Assembly (NCBI GenBank): GCA_959601025.1
Contig: CAUGOD010000030.1
Span: forward strand, 1-34,879
Origin: an uncultured Oscillospiraceae bacterium
GTDB lineage: Bacteria; Bacillota; Clostridia; Oscillospirales; Acutalibacteraceae
Length of the DNA stretch: 34,879 bases
Direction: 5' to 3'
The notes beneath the pieces were generated by a model. It was given only the letters and a program-made list of their open reading frames with translations. It had not been told where the DNA came from and did no database searches. The position numbers and the translations under genes are program-made. This document shows positions 1 to 7,436 of the stretch, in pieces; the first letter of the stretch is position 1; each line of letters begins with the position of its first letter.

Positions 1-11
1 CCATCCGCGAG

Positions 12-84
12 GCCCGCATTTTGCGGCGCTGCCGCAAAACCTGGCTTTTTCTCCGCGCAGGAAACCGGGTTGCGCGTTCCGGGG
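12..84 (+). repeat. REP-like intergenic repeat, copy 1
   Basis: A GC-rich palindromic module. TTTTGCGGC (19-27) and GCCGCAAAA (31-39) form a perfect 9-bp stem with a GCT loop. It is followed by CCTGGCTTTTTCTCCGCG and, further on, GTTCCGGGG-like sequence. The same order of blocks (GCATTTTGCGG, CCGCAAAACC, GGCTTTTTC, TTCCGGGG) occurs on the opposite strand at about 24137-24209, again between genes. The stem arms differ at several paired positions in a way that keeps pairing. That two copies keep the fold suggests a dispersed repeat family of this genome and not a gene-specific signal. Confidence 0.65.
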
Positions 85-120
85 CGGCGGCTGAGCGCCG
101 CCGCGCTGCTCTTTATTATA
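83..120 (+). terminator. Possible terminator of the gene left of the window
   Basis: GGCGGC (83-88) pairs with GCCGCC (97-102), with a partly paired inner loop. It is followed by a T-rich stretch (CTTTATTATAT, 111-121). It could end transcription of a gene to the left of the window, or be the tail of the repeat copy. The U-run is interrupted, so the call is weak. Confidence 0.3.
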
Positions 121-160
121 TCAATTCCGGGCTTTAGCCCGTCAAAGGGGATAACCTGTC

Positions 161-1963
161 ATGGCTGAAACATTGCGAGGACTGAAAAGAACCGATTACT
201 GCGGCGTGTTCCGGAAGGAGGACGCGGGCCGGGAGGTCACCGTCTGCGGCTGGGTACAGCGGCAGCGTGACCTGGGCCAACTGATTTTCGTCGACCTGCG
301 GGACCGGACCGGCATCGTCCAGCTCGCCTTCGACGAGTCCACCGACCGTGCGGTTTTCGATAAGGCTTTTACCGTCCGGGGCGAGTATGTGCTCGCCGCC
401 CGGGGCACAGTGCGGCTTCGTACGTCGGTCAACCATGACATTCCGACCGGCGACGTGGAGATCGCCGTAACCGAACTGCGCATCCTGAACAAGGCGGAGA
501 CCCCGCCCTTCGAAATCATCGAAAACTGTCCGACGGCGGAGGCCACTCGCCTGAAATACCGGTACCTCGACCTGCGGCGGCCCGACCTGCAGCGCAACCT
601 GCTGCTCCGCCACCGCATTGCGAAGGTCACCCGAGATTATTTCGACGAGCAGGGCTTTATCGAGCTGGAAACCCCTATGCTCATCCGTTCCACGCCGGAG
701 GGCGCGCGGGACTTTCTCGTTCCCTCCCGCATCCATCCGGGTGAATTTTACGCCCTGCCCCAGTCCCCTCAGCTGTACAAGCAGCTCTCCATGGTGGCCG
801 GCTTTGACCGGTATATGCAGCTGGCCCGCTGCTTCCGGGATGAGGATTTGCGGGCCGACCGGCAGCCGGAATTCACCCAAATCGACCTCGAAATGTCCTT
901 TGTGGACGTGGAAGACGTACTGGAAATCGGCGAAGGCTTCCTGAGCACCGTCTTTAAAAAGGTGCTGGATGTGGAGCTTCCCACGCCCCTGCCCCGCCTG
1001 ACTTATACCGAGGCGATGGAACGGTACGGCTCCGACAAGCCGGACACCCGCTTCGGCATGGAGCTGATCGACCTGACCGACGCGGTACGGGGCTGCGGCT
1101 TCGGGGTGTTCGCCTCCGCAATCGAAGGCGGAGGCGCTGTCCGTGCGATCACGGCGAAAAACGCCGTGACTGTCCTCACCCGCAAGGAAGTGGATAAGCT
1201 CACCGAAATGGTACGCGGTATCGGCGCGAAGGGGCTCGCCTGGGTCCGTCTGACTCCCGACGGAATCGCTTCCTCCTTTGCCAAATTTCTGAGCGAGGAG
1301 GAAATGGACACCCTGCTGAAAACAGCGGGAGCCGAAGCCGGCGACGTGGTGCTGATCATCGCCGACACGGTGAAAAAGCATGTGCTGACCGTCCTCGGCG
1401 CGCTCCGGCTCGCAGTCGCCGACAAGCTGAACATCCCGCGGGAGGGCTACAACCCGCTGTGGATCACTGACTTTCCCTTCTTCGAGTGGGACGAGGAGGC
1501 CGGGCAGTATGCGGCCATGCATCATCCCTTCACCGCCCCGCTGGACGATTGCATCCCCTATCTCGATTCCGCGCCGGAAAAGGTGTTTGCCAAGGCCTAC
1601 GACCTGGTGCTCAACGGCGTCGAGCTGGCGAGCGGCTCCATACGGATCACCGATCCGGACCTGCAAAAGCACATGTTCGCCGCCCTCGGCCTGTCGGAGG
1701 AGGAGGCGTACGAAAAATTTGGCTTCCTGACCGATGCCTTTAAGTATGGCGCTCCCCCGCACGGCGGGATGGGCATCGGCCTCGACCGCCTGGTGATGCA
1801 GATGCTGGGCGCTCCCACCCTGCGGGACGTGGTTGCCTACCCGAAGGTGCAAAACATGACCGAGCTGATGACCGAGTGCCCCGCCCCCGCGGACGAGGCG
1901 CAGTTAAAAGAACTCGGCATCGCCATTGCTTCAGCGGCCGACGGAAAAAAACAGGATAAATAA
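161..1963 (+). CDS. aspS: Aspartate--tRNA ligase
   Basis: A class II aminoacyl-tRNA synthetase that charges tRNA-Asp in the cytoplasm. The 600-residue product has the usual length of bacterial AspRS. From the N-terminus it shows the OB-fold anticodon-binding domain (about residues 15-110, with VTVCGWVQRQRDLGQLIFVD), the class II core with RYLDLRRPDLQ and the flexible ATEATR-like loop. The bacterial GAD insertion comes next (about 290-410), then motif 3 near the C-terminus (GIGLDRLVMQ). The ATG at 161 follows an AAGGGG site with about 10 nt spacing. Family members often lie behind hisS, but the upstream gene is outside the window. The stop codon at 1961-1963 runs straight into a bidirectional terminator. 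Whether it also charges tRNA-Asn (non-discriminating) cannot be judged here. Confidence 0.97.
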   Translation: MAETLRGLKRTDYCGVFRKEDAGREVTVCGWVQRQRDLGQLIFVDLRDRTGIVQLAFDESTDRAVFDKAFTVRGEYVLAARGTVRLRTSVNHDIPTGDVEIAVTELRILNKAETPPFEIIENCPTAEATRLKYRYLDLRRPDLQRNLLLRHRIAKVTRDYFDEQGFIELETPMLIRSTPEGARDFLVPSRIHPGEFYALPQSPQLYKQLSMVAGFDRYMQLARCFRDEDLRADRQPEFTQIDLEMSFVDVEDVLEIGEGFLSTVFKKVLDVELPTPLPRLTYTEAMERYGSDKPDTRFGMELIDLTDAVRGCGFGVFASAIEGGGAVRAITAKNAVTVLTRKEVDKLTEMVRGIGAKGLAWVRLTPDGIASSFAKFLSEEEMDTLLKTAGAEAGDVVLIIADTVKKHVLTVLGALRLAVADKLNIPREGYNPLWITDFPFFEWDEEAGQYAAMHHPFTAPLDDCIPYLDSAPEKVFAKAYDLVLNGVELASGSIRITDPDLQKHMFAALGLSEEEAYEKFGFLTDAFKYGAPPHGGMGIGLDRLVMQMLGAPTLRDVVAYPKVQNMTELMTECPAPADEAQLKELGIAIASAADGKKQDK

Positions 1964-2006
1964 AAACAGGGACTTCCGCGTATAAACGCGAAAGTCCCTG
2001 TTTTTA
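1962..2006. terminator. Bidirectional terminator between aspS and the GNAT gene
   Basis: Near-perfect inverted repeat, left arm 1962-1980 (AAAAACAGGGACTTCCGCG) and right arm 1987-2006, with a 6-nt loop (TATAAA). The arms are flanked by A and T runs on both sides, so a U-tract follows the stem in either direction. It starts inside the aspS stop codon and lies 31 nt past the stop of the convergent acetyltransferase gene, and should serve both. Confidence 0.92.
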
Positions 2007-2036
2007 TTTATCTCCGCCATCCCCGCAGGCCGTTCC

Positions 2037-2312
2037 CTACATCGTCAAAATGTCCCCATACTCCGGATGATCGCTGAACCATTTGAGCGCATACGAGCAG
2101 GTCGGCACAGCCTTCCAGCCCCTTTCCCGCAGGTGGGCGGCGACCGCTTCCAGCATCCGCCCGGCGACGCCCTGCCCGCGCAGGGAGACGTCCACAAAGG
2201 TGTGGTTGATCTCCACCACGCCGTCTTTTACGAAGGGGAACGTCGCCTCCGCCAGCAGTTTCCCCTGTTCATCCACCGCATACAGGCGGTTTTCTCCGAT
2301 CTGGAATTGCAT
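2037..2312 (-). CDS. Small GNAT-family N-acetyltransferase (YjdJ/NATD1-like)
   Basis: A 91-residue protein of the short GNAT type (COG2388-like), which transfers acetyl groups from acetyl-CoA to an unknown substrate. Visible are the strand region VVEINHTFVDVSLRGQGVAGRMLEA with the Q/RxGxG/A CoA-binding motif (RGQGVAGR) and the family's C-terminal CSYALKWFSDHPEY. The frame stays open to an ATG at 2345, but that codon has no ribosome site. The ATG at 2312 lies behind GGAGGAAGG with suitable spacing and gives the usual family start (MQFQI). It is the last gene of the leftward operon, 60 nt after ddl, and ends at the shared terminator. The substrate is unknown; coupling to wall synthesis is only suggested by position. 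Confidence 0.85.
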   Translation of the reverse strand: MQFQIGENRLYAVDEQGKLLAEATFPFVKDGVVEINHTFVDVSLRGQGVAGRMLEAVAAHLRERGWKAVPTCSYALKWFSDHPEYGDILTM

Positions 2313-2372
2313 AAAGGCTTTCCCTTCCTCCGCCGTTTTCGGCATATGTTTTCGCGCTTTAACGACAGGAAC

Positions 2373-3569
2373 TTACGCCCTGCCGCCGAGCTTGCCGCCC
2401 TTCGCGCCGCCGAGGGACACCCCGTCGAGAATATTGGTCTCGTAGGTGAAGGTCAGCGCATCCCGCTCCCGTTTCCGCTTGAAGGCCAGCTCGATCATGG
2501 TATCCAGCAGCTCCGTAAAGGAAACCCCCGCCGGCTCCCATAGATAAAAGGCGAGGGAACCGGGGATGGTGTTGATCTCGTTCACCCAAAGCGCCCCGCT
2601 CTCCCGGTCGTTCAGGAAATCCACACGGGCCACCCCGCCGCAGCCAAGGGCGCGGAAGGTCGAAACCGCCAGCTCCTGCACCCGCTCGGTCAAGCCGTCC
2701 GGCAGCTCGGCGGGGAGACGGCGCTTCAGGCTGCTCATCCCGGCGGCCTTCGCGCTGTCCGCGTTGTTCAGGTATTTGTCGCTGAAATCCAGAATATCGT
2801 GGGAGGACACCGGCTCCTCACAGAGAGAAGCCCTCGCGCTGTCCGCATCCCCCAGCACGGCGCAGTTGATCTCCCGCAGGTTCTGCACCGCCGGCTCCAC
2901 CAGCACGCGGGAGGCAAAGCCGAAGGCGTTGTCCATCGCCTCCCCCAGCGCCGCGCGGTCAGCGGCGTACGAGATGCCGACCGAAGAGCCGAGGTTGACC
3001 GGCTTGACAATCACGGGATAGGAGAACTTCGCCTCCACCGCGTCGCAGCCAGCGGCGGGGTCCTGCAGGTATTCCCTCGCCGAGAAAACGGCCGCGTCCA
3101 GCACCGGCAGGCCCGCCTGCTTCAGCGCCGCTTTCATCAGATATTTATCCATCCCGACGGCGGAGGATGTCAGGTCGCAGCCGGTATAGGGAACGCCCAG
3201 CATCTCCAGCATCCCCATCAGGGTGCCGTCCTCCACATTGGTGCCATGGACGACCGGCATCGCCACATCGAAGGTTCCAAGAAGATTATTGCCGAATTTC
3301 TTCATCGGGTACCGCACCAGAGACACCCGGCCGTCCTCCGGGACCAAAAGCACCCGGACAGCCTTTTCCATGCAGGCCTTCATATTCTTATAGCTTTCAA
3401 TATCCCCCATATGCGGGCCGGTATAAAAGCTGCTGTCCTTGGAAATGTAGACCGGCAGCACATCGTATTTGCTCCGATCCAGCGCGGCGAACGCCTGAAT
3501 GCCCGAAATGATGGAGACCTCATGCTCCACGCTGCGGCCGCCGAAGAAAACGGCAACGGTTGTTTTCAT
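2373..3569 (-). CDS. ddl: D-alanine--D-alanine ligase
   Basis: An ATP-grasp ligase that joins two D-Ala in the cytoplasm for peptidoglycan precursor synthesis. The 398-residue product has the N-terminal FFGGRSVEHEVS motif (residues 8-19), the ATP-grasp lysine segment PVIVKPVNLGSSVGIS (185-200) and metal ligands D317, E331 and N333 (VNEINTIPGS). The omega-loop residue is Tyr (SDKYLNN, Y266), as in D-Ala-D-Ala ligases and unlike the Van-type D-Ala-D-Lac enzymes, so no glycopeptide resistance is implied. The C-terminus carries an extra Gly/Lys-rich tail (about 385-398). ATG 3569 follows GAGGAG with 9-nt spacing. It lies 57 nt downstream of the membrane-anchored MurF gene, which uses its product. 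Confidence 0.95.
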   Translation of the reverse strand: MKTTVAVFFGGRSVEHEVSIISGIQAFAALDRSKYDVLPVYISKDSSFYTGPHMGDIESYKNMKACMEKAVRVLLVPEDGRVSLVRYPMKKFGNNLLGTFDVAMPVVHGTNVEDGTLMGMLEMLGVPYTGCDLTSSAVGMDKYLMKAALKQAGLPVLDAAVFSAREYLQDPAAGCDAVEAKFSYPVIVKPVNLGSSVGISYAADRAALGEAMDNAFGFASRVLVEPAVQNLREINCAVLGDADSARASLCEEPVSSHDILDFSDKYLNNADSAKAAGMSSLKRRLPAELPDGLTERVQELAVSTFRALGCGGVARVDFLNDRESGALWVNEINTIPGSLAFYLWEPAGVSFTELLDTMIELAFKRKRERDALTFTYETNILDGVSLGGAKGGKLGGRA

Positions 3570-3626
3570 CCGAAATCGCTCCTCTTTTTGTGCATTGAAC
3601 GGCCGAAGGCCAAGACCCTTCCGCCG

Positions 3627-5198
3627 TTAAAAATTATCCGGGAGGTCGTTTTCCAGCAGGACGGTACGCTTCTCCCCGGACGGCAGGCCGTTCACCCAGG
3701 CGAGGCCGTCCTGCAGGGTTTTCGCGACATACAGCCGCTCCTCCGGGAAGCCGGCGGCGAGCAGTCCTTCCTTCAACGGCGGAGCCTGCTTCTCCCCGAC
3801 CAGGACGGCGTAATCGCAGCAATTGGCGGCGTAGCCTCCCAGTTCCCGGTTCAGCGCCTCCTGCCGTTCGCCCAGCTCCACCATTCCGGGAGTGACCAGC
3901 ACCCGCTGGCCCTCAAAGCCCTTCAGCACGTCCAGCGCGGCGCGGAAGCCAGCGGGGTTGCTGTTATACGCGTCGTCGATAAAGCCGTTCGGCAGGAGCT
4001 GGAGCCGGTGCTCCACCGGCTTCAGCCGGCGGACGGGGGCGGCCAGCTCCTTCAGCGGGACGCCGAGGGTATGGGCGACCGCGATGCAGCCGGTGATATT
4101 CTGGATATTGTGCGCGCCGAGCAGCCTGGTGGAAAAGCGGCAGGCTTCCCCATCCGGCGCGGTCACGGTAAAGGCGCAGCCCGCGCCGTCCACCGTGATA
4201 TCGGACGCACGGTAGTCGACCTTGCTATCCGGCGAAACGCCGTAGGTAACCGTCGGGACGGAAACGCTGTCCATCCGGCCCCGGATATACTCGTTGTCGG
4301 CGTTCAGGAACACGGTTCCTTCCGGCGGCACCGCGTCGGCCAATTCAAATTTGGTTTTAACAATGTTTTCCACGGTTTTGAAGGTCTCCAGATGCTGCTC
4401 CCCGATGGAGGTAATCATCCCGTAACGGGGATGCACCAGATCGCAGATTTCCCGGATATCGCCGGGGTTCTTCGCCCCCATTTCAGCGATGAACACCTCG
4501 TGGGTCGGCCGGAGCCGCTCCCGGATGGTGCGGACCACCCCCATGGTGGTGTTGTAGCTCTCCGGGGTCATCAGCACGTTGTATTTCACGCCAAGCAGCG
4601 CGTTCAGAAAATTCTTCGTGCTGGTTTTCCCATAGCTGCCGGTGATCCCGATTGTGATCAGGCGGGGCATCCCCTCCAGCCGCCGCCGGGCGTCGTTCAC
4701 ATAATGGCGGCTGATCGCCGCCTCCATCGGATGGTTGATCCCGTTCGCCAGCAGGGTAACCAGCGGGGTGAGGATCGGCCAGAGGAAAAGCAGCCCCACG
4801 CTCAGCCGCACCATGCCGGTAAAGTATACCGCGAGACCCACTAAGAGCAGCAGCAAGGCATGGGTGGCCAGCAGCCGCTTTACCCGCGCGGTAAACACCA
4901 GCGGCTTTTTCGCCTTTTTAGGCAGGTTCAGGATACAATGGATAATGAGCAGCGCCGCACAGGCCCCCCGTACCCGCCAGTCGGTGGGTGTAAGCAGAAA
5001 CGCCGCCACCGCGATAAAGGCCAGAACCATCCAGCCCATCTTCTGCACCAGCAGGGCGCGGTTCTCCTTCATCCAGCGAAGGTACCGCTCCGGACGGTAG
5101 GAGTTGAGCTGGAGCATATGGACAAAATACAGGGTGAGCACTCCGCAGTCCGCCGCGAAGGCGGCAAACAGCAGGATGGTCGTCAGAATCGTCAGCAT
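3627..5198 (-). CDS. murF: Membrane-anchored MurF-like ligase (D-Ala-D-Ala adding enzyme)
   Basis: A Mur ligase that should add D-Ala-D-Ala to the UDP-MurNAc-tripeptide. Residues about 1-155 are not the usual soluble UDP-binding domain but a membrane region with about five hydrophobic segments (near 3-24, 52-70, 78-92, 109-128, 133-152). Then follows the Mur central domain with the P-loop GITGSYGKTS (184-193), ESYNTTMGVVRTI, EMGAKNPGDI and the GEQHLETF segment. The C-terminal domain contains DDAYNSNPAGF and the tail LLENDLPDNF. At 523 residues it is longer than soluble MurF. Adjacency to ddl supports the substrate. The MurF call is from family pattern; another amide ligase using the same fold is possible. 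It starts at ATG 5198, 25 nt after the hydrolase gene. Confidence 0.85.
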   Translation of the reverse strand: MLTILTTILLFAAFAADCGVLTLYFVHMLQLNSYRPERYLRWMKENRALLVQKMGWMVLAFIAVAAFLLTPTDWRVRGACAALLIIHCILNLPKKAKKPLVFTARVKRLLATHALLLLLVGLAVYFTGMVRLSVGLLFLWPILTPLVTLLANGINHPMEAAISRHYVNDARRRLEGMPRLITIGITGSYGKTSTKNFLNALLGVKYNVLMTPESYNTTMGVVRTIRERLRPTHEVFIAEMGAKNPGDIREICDLVHPRYGMITSIGEQHLETFKTVENIVKTKFELADAVPPEGTVFLNADNEYIRGRMDSVSVPTVTYGVSPDSKVDYRASDITVDGAGCAFTVTAPDGEACRFSTRLLGAHNIQNITGCIAVAHTLGVPLKELAAPVRRLKPVEHRLQLLPNGFIDDAYNSNPAGFRAALDVLKGFEGQRVLVTPGMVELGERQEALNRELGGYAANCCDYAVLVGEKQAPPLKEGLLAAGFPEERLYVAKTLQDGLAWVNGLPSGEKRTVLLENDLPDNF

Positions 5199-5223
5199 GG
5201 CGCGTCTCCCTCAGATGTTCTTC

Positions 5224-5958
5224 TCAGATAAAAGCGTCCAGCACGCGGCGGCACTGGCCCCAGCGTTCCGCAAAGGCAAAATGGCCCGCTCCCTCCAGCA
5301 CGACCAGCCCTGCGTCCGGGATGCGTTTTTCCATCAGCTTCCCGTCGGACAGCGGGGTGGCGGTGTCGTTCTCCCCCCATATCAGAAGGGTGGGAGCATG
5401 GATGCCGGACAGAAGCGGCGTCAAATCCTCGTTCAGTGCGCGTACCATGGTCTGCCGCATCACAGGGCTGGCATTTTTATAGTCAGCCGATCCCACCTTC
5501 CCCCGCATTTTCTCCGCGAGGGAGGGCAGCACCCGCTTGGCCGCCTTGTACGAATACACCTTCATATAATATCCCGGCCCATGCTTCGCCTTAATACCGG
5601 CGGCGTCCATCAGGACGATTTTCGGCACCTCAAAGGGAAGCTCAGGGCGGTTCATCAGCTTGATAATGATCCGGCCGCCGTTGGAATGGCCGATCAGCGC
5701 CGGGGCCTTCAGTCCGGCGAAAGCAGCGAATTTCAGCACGAAATCCACGAAATCGTCCACCGACCATGGCTCCGCCGGTTCCTCGCTGCCGCCGAAGCCG
5801 GGCAGATCCGGCGCCACCACCCGGCAGCGCGTTTTCAGATGGTCGATAATCAGGCGGTATGTTTCGGCGGGAGCGCCCCAGCCGTGCAGGAGCAGGACCT
5901 CCGGCCCCTCTCCCTCGTCGATGTACCGGACCCGGCGTCCGTCGATCACGGCTTCCAT
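5224..5958 (-). CDS. Alpha/beta hydrolase
   Basis: A 244-residue cytoplasmic alpha/beta-hydrolase fold protein with no signal peptide. The oxyanion-hole motif HGWG (25-28), the nucleophile elbow GHSNGG (Ser92), the acid WGENDT (Asp198) and the catalytic His226 (GAGHFAF) are all present, so the enzyme should be active. The substrate is unknown; esterase, lipase-like or C-C hydrolase activities all fit the fold. ATG 5958 follows GGGAGG with about 9-nt spacing. It is the first gene of a leftward operon with murF and ddl behind a strong promoter at 6062-6090, which hints at a role linked to cell envelope precursors, but only by association. Confidence 0.88.
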   Translation of the reverse strand: MEAVIDGRRVRYIDEGEGPEVLLLHGWGAPAETYRLIIDHLKTRCRVVAPDLPGFGGSEEPAEPWSVDDFVDFVLKFAAFAGLKAPALIGHSNGGRIIIKLMNRPELPFEVPKIVLMDAAGIKAKHGPGYYMKVYSYKAAKRVLPSLAEKMRGKVGSADYKNASPVMRQTMVRALNEDLTPLLSGIHAPTLLIWGENDTATPLSDGKLMEKRIPDAGLVVLEGAGHFAFAERWGQCRRVLDAFI

Positions 5959-6061
5959 CCGCTCCGCCTCCCTTTACCGCCTTTTCGGCCGTTCTTCTCC
6001 TATGATAGCGATTGCGCCGCCCAGCCGGTTTATACCAACGCTATCCGGCGGCGTAATTGTC

Positions 6062-6090
6062 ATTATATCATAGGGCGTTTTTAAAAGCAA
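6062..6090 (-). promoter_or_regulatory. Sigma-A-type promoter of the hydrolase-murF-ddl operon
   Basis: On the minus strand, TTGCTT (6090-6085), a 17-nt spacer and a perfect TATAAT (6067-6062). The start of transcription would be near 6055, giving a leader of about 100 nt before ATG 5958. No other promoter as good is seen for this operon. Confidence 0.8.
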
Positions 6091-6426
6091 ATTCTTCCGG
6101 CAGGAGGTTTTCGGCGATGGCTTCCGTTCCATTTTTCCTATTTCCTCCTTCCCTCCCAGGCGTTCCTCCTTAGTATATGACTTATTCTGGAAATTAATAC
6201 GGCCGCGGCGTTATTGTCCCGCAGCAGAGAGGCTGTATCACCACAAAGAGGGTACTGAAAAATTCAGAAACATTCACCCAGGTAAGAAAAGCGCAGTTTC
6301 GCGCCGGAAAGACGCGAAATGCGGGCCACGATCCATGGCCCGCAAGTGGTTTTTTAAGGGGTTGCTGCAAAAAGAAACAGTTTGTAACAGCCCCTTATAT
6401 TTGTCTGTTTCGCGGTTTTGCCGTTC
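6091..6426. other. Intergenic stretch with three hairpins
   Basis: No credible gene. There are three inverted repeats. TTTCGCG/CGCGAAA (6297-6303/6313-6319). GCGGGCCA/TGGCCCGC (6321-6328/6336-6343), followed on the plus strand by AAGTGGTTTTTT. A longer imperfect stem, AAGGGG... (6356-6371) with ...CCCCTT (6381-6396), starts 31 nt after the stop of the AbrB-type gene. The last two probably end the leftward abrB-type transcript, although neither has a clean minus-strand U-run. An 18-codon ORF at 6117-6173 is rejected as chance. Confidence 0.5.
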
Positions 6427-6687
6427 CTACAGCATCTCCCGCAGCTTTTCCGCGCAATCCCGGCAGATGTATTGATCCCCGATTTTTGCAAGCTCACCGG
6501 AGTTTCGGCAGAACAGGCAGATATGTTCCGGCTTACGGAGCAGAACGGTTCCGTCATCGCAGTCGTAATAAATATCCAGCATATCTCTGACGCGAATGCC
6601 GGCCGCCCGCCGTATCTCGATTGGTAGGACAATTCTGCCAAGATTATCCACCATTCTGGTCCCCACTCGTTCCAATTTTCTCTGCAT
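6427..6687 (-). CDS. AbrB/SpoVT-type transcription regulator with Cys4 C-terminal motif
   Basis: An 86-residue protein. Residues about 8-52 form the AbrB/MazE swapped-hairpin DNA-binding domain (MVDNLGRIVLPIEIRRAAGI, then RDMLDIYYD). The C-terminal part has CLFC (C57, C60) and CRDC (C75, C78), a likely zinc-binding knuckle of the ClpX type. The frame extends to an ATG at 6765, but the ATG at 6687 behind GGAAGGGAG gives the normal family N-terminus (MQRKLERVGTR), so it is preferred. It is transcribed away from the XRE regulator at 6893. Target genes are unknown; AbrB/SpoVT proteins commonly act as transition-state or sporulation regulators. Confidence 0.85.
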   Translation of the reverse strand: MQRKLERVGTRMVDNLGRIVLPIEIRRAAGIRVRDMLDIYYDCDDGTVLLRKPEHICLFCRNSGELAKIGDQYICRDCAEKLREML

Positions 6688-6892
6688 TCTCCCTTCCTGT
6701 ATTGGATTTTCTTGTGCCTGTCCCGTTCCTTTCAGCACGTGAAAATTTGGCACATTACCATCCAATATTCAACAATTAAGCTGAACCAATCCTATCAAAA
6801 TTCCAGAAAATTGTCAACCTTCATATCCAGTGTGTAGATTGTTTTCGTAATCACCAGAACAAAGTATACTGGAAATATATGGAGGTGAAAAA

Positions 6893-7258
6893 ATGGACGT
6901 TATGGACTTCACGATCATTGGCAAACAGATCAAACAAGTACGCAAAGAACGAAATTGGACGCAAGCCGAGCTGGCCGGATTGGCAGGAATTGACGACAAA
7001 TATCTCTCCAACATTGAAACCGGCAAGGACCGGTGCAGCCTTAACGCCTTGTTGTCGATAGCCAACGCGCTGAACATCAGTATGGATTTTCTGCTCGGCA
7101 AAAATCTAAAAGCAAACGGGAATTCCGATGAAGACATGGCGACACCCGCTCTCCGCGAACTGCTGATCGGAGATATCCGTGCGATGGATGCCGCCCAACT
7201 GCAGGCGGTTGCGGGCAATATCGACATCCTTCGTCGTTACGGCGGCGCGTTTCGCTGA
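6893..7258 (+). CDS. XRE-family helix-turn-helix regulator
   Basis: A 121-residue protein with a Cro/CI-type HTH at residues about 5-65 (IGKQIKQVRKERNWTQAELA, GIDDKYLSNIETGK, LLSIANALNISMDFLL). A short helical C-terminal part (LRELLIGDIRAMDAAQLQAVAGNIDIL) probably mediates dimerisation. ATG 6893 has an excellent site, GGAGGTG at 6881-6887. A TATACT box at 6865-6870 may be the -10, but no good -35 sits at the right distance. It is divergent from the AbrB-type gene over about 200 nt, so mutual regulation is possible. It is followed by a hairpin terminator and the separate YfhO gene promoter. Confidence 0.88.
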   Translation: MDVMDFTIIGKQIKQVRKERNWTQAELAGLAGIDDKYLSNIETGKDRCSLNALLSIANALNISMDFLLGKNLKANGNSDEDMATPALRELLIGDIRAMDAAQLQAVAGNIDILRRYGGAFR

Positions 7259-7275
7259 AGCTGCGCCGGAAATCA

Positions 7276-7318
7276 GACAGGCAGTCCGGATCAACGGGAA
7301 TTCGCCCGCCTGTCTTTT
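7276..7318 (+). terminator. Terminator after the XRE gene
   Basis: GACAGGC (7276-7282) pairs with GCCTGTC (7308-7314), with a smaller GGG/CCC pairing inside, and TTTT follows directly. It lies 17 nt past the XRE stop and before the YfhO promoter. Confidence 0.6.
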
Positions 7319-7350
7319 CCCGTGTTTTTCTTTTCTTTTTCCATCGCCTC

Positions 7351-7359
7351 TGCTATACT
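7351..7359 (+). promoter_or_regulatory. Extended -10 promoter of the YfhO gene
   Basis: TGCTATACT at 7351-7359 is an extended -10 element. The -35 region (about 7331-7336, TTTTCT) is poor, as is common when the TGN extension is present. Transcription would begin near 7366. Confidence 0.55.
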
Positions 7360-7436
7360 GAATAAAAGTATCTTCGTTGAAGGCTCTTCAGAGAAGACTC
7401 TCCCGCACAGGCGGATGGAAAGGAATGGTTACGGAC

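Noticed and set aside
134..1852. 572-codon minus-strand frame opposite aspS
   Set aside because: Shadow of GC-rich codon use in aspS; the product has no recognisable motif.
2373..3569. VanA/VanB-type ligase (glycopeptide resistance)
   Set aside because: The omega loop has the Tyr of D-Ala-D-Ala ligases, and no vanH or vanX is near. The two-component genes in the element are also not next to van genes.
2799..4844. 681-codon plus-strand frame opposite ddl and murF
   Set aside because: It spans two well-supported genes and their gap, and its His/Gln/Arg-rich product is typical of antisense shadows.
6117..6173. 18-codon ORF after a perfect AGGAGG
   Set aside because: The Pro-rich product arises from several CCTCC runs; no context supports a gene.
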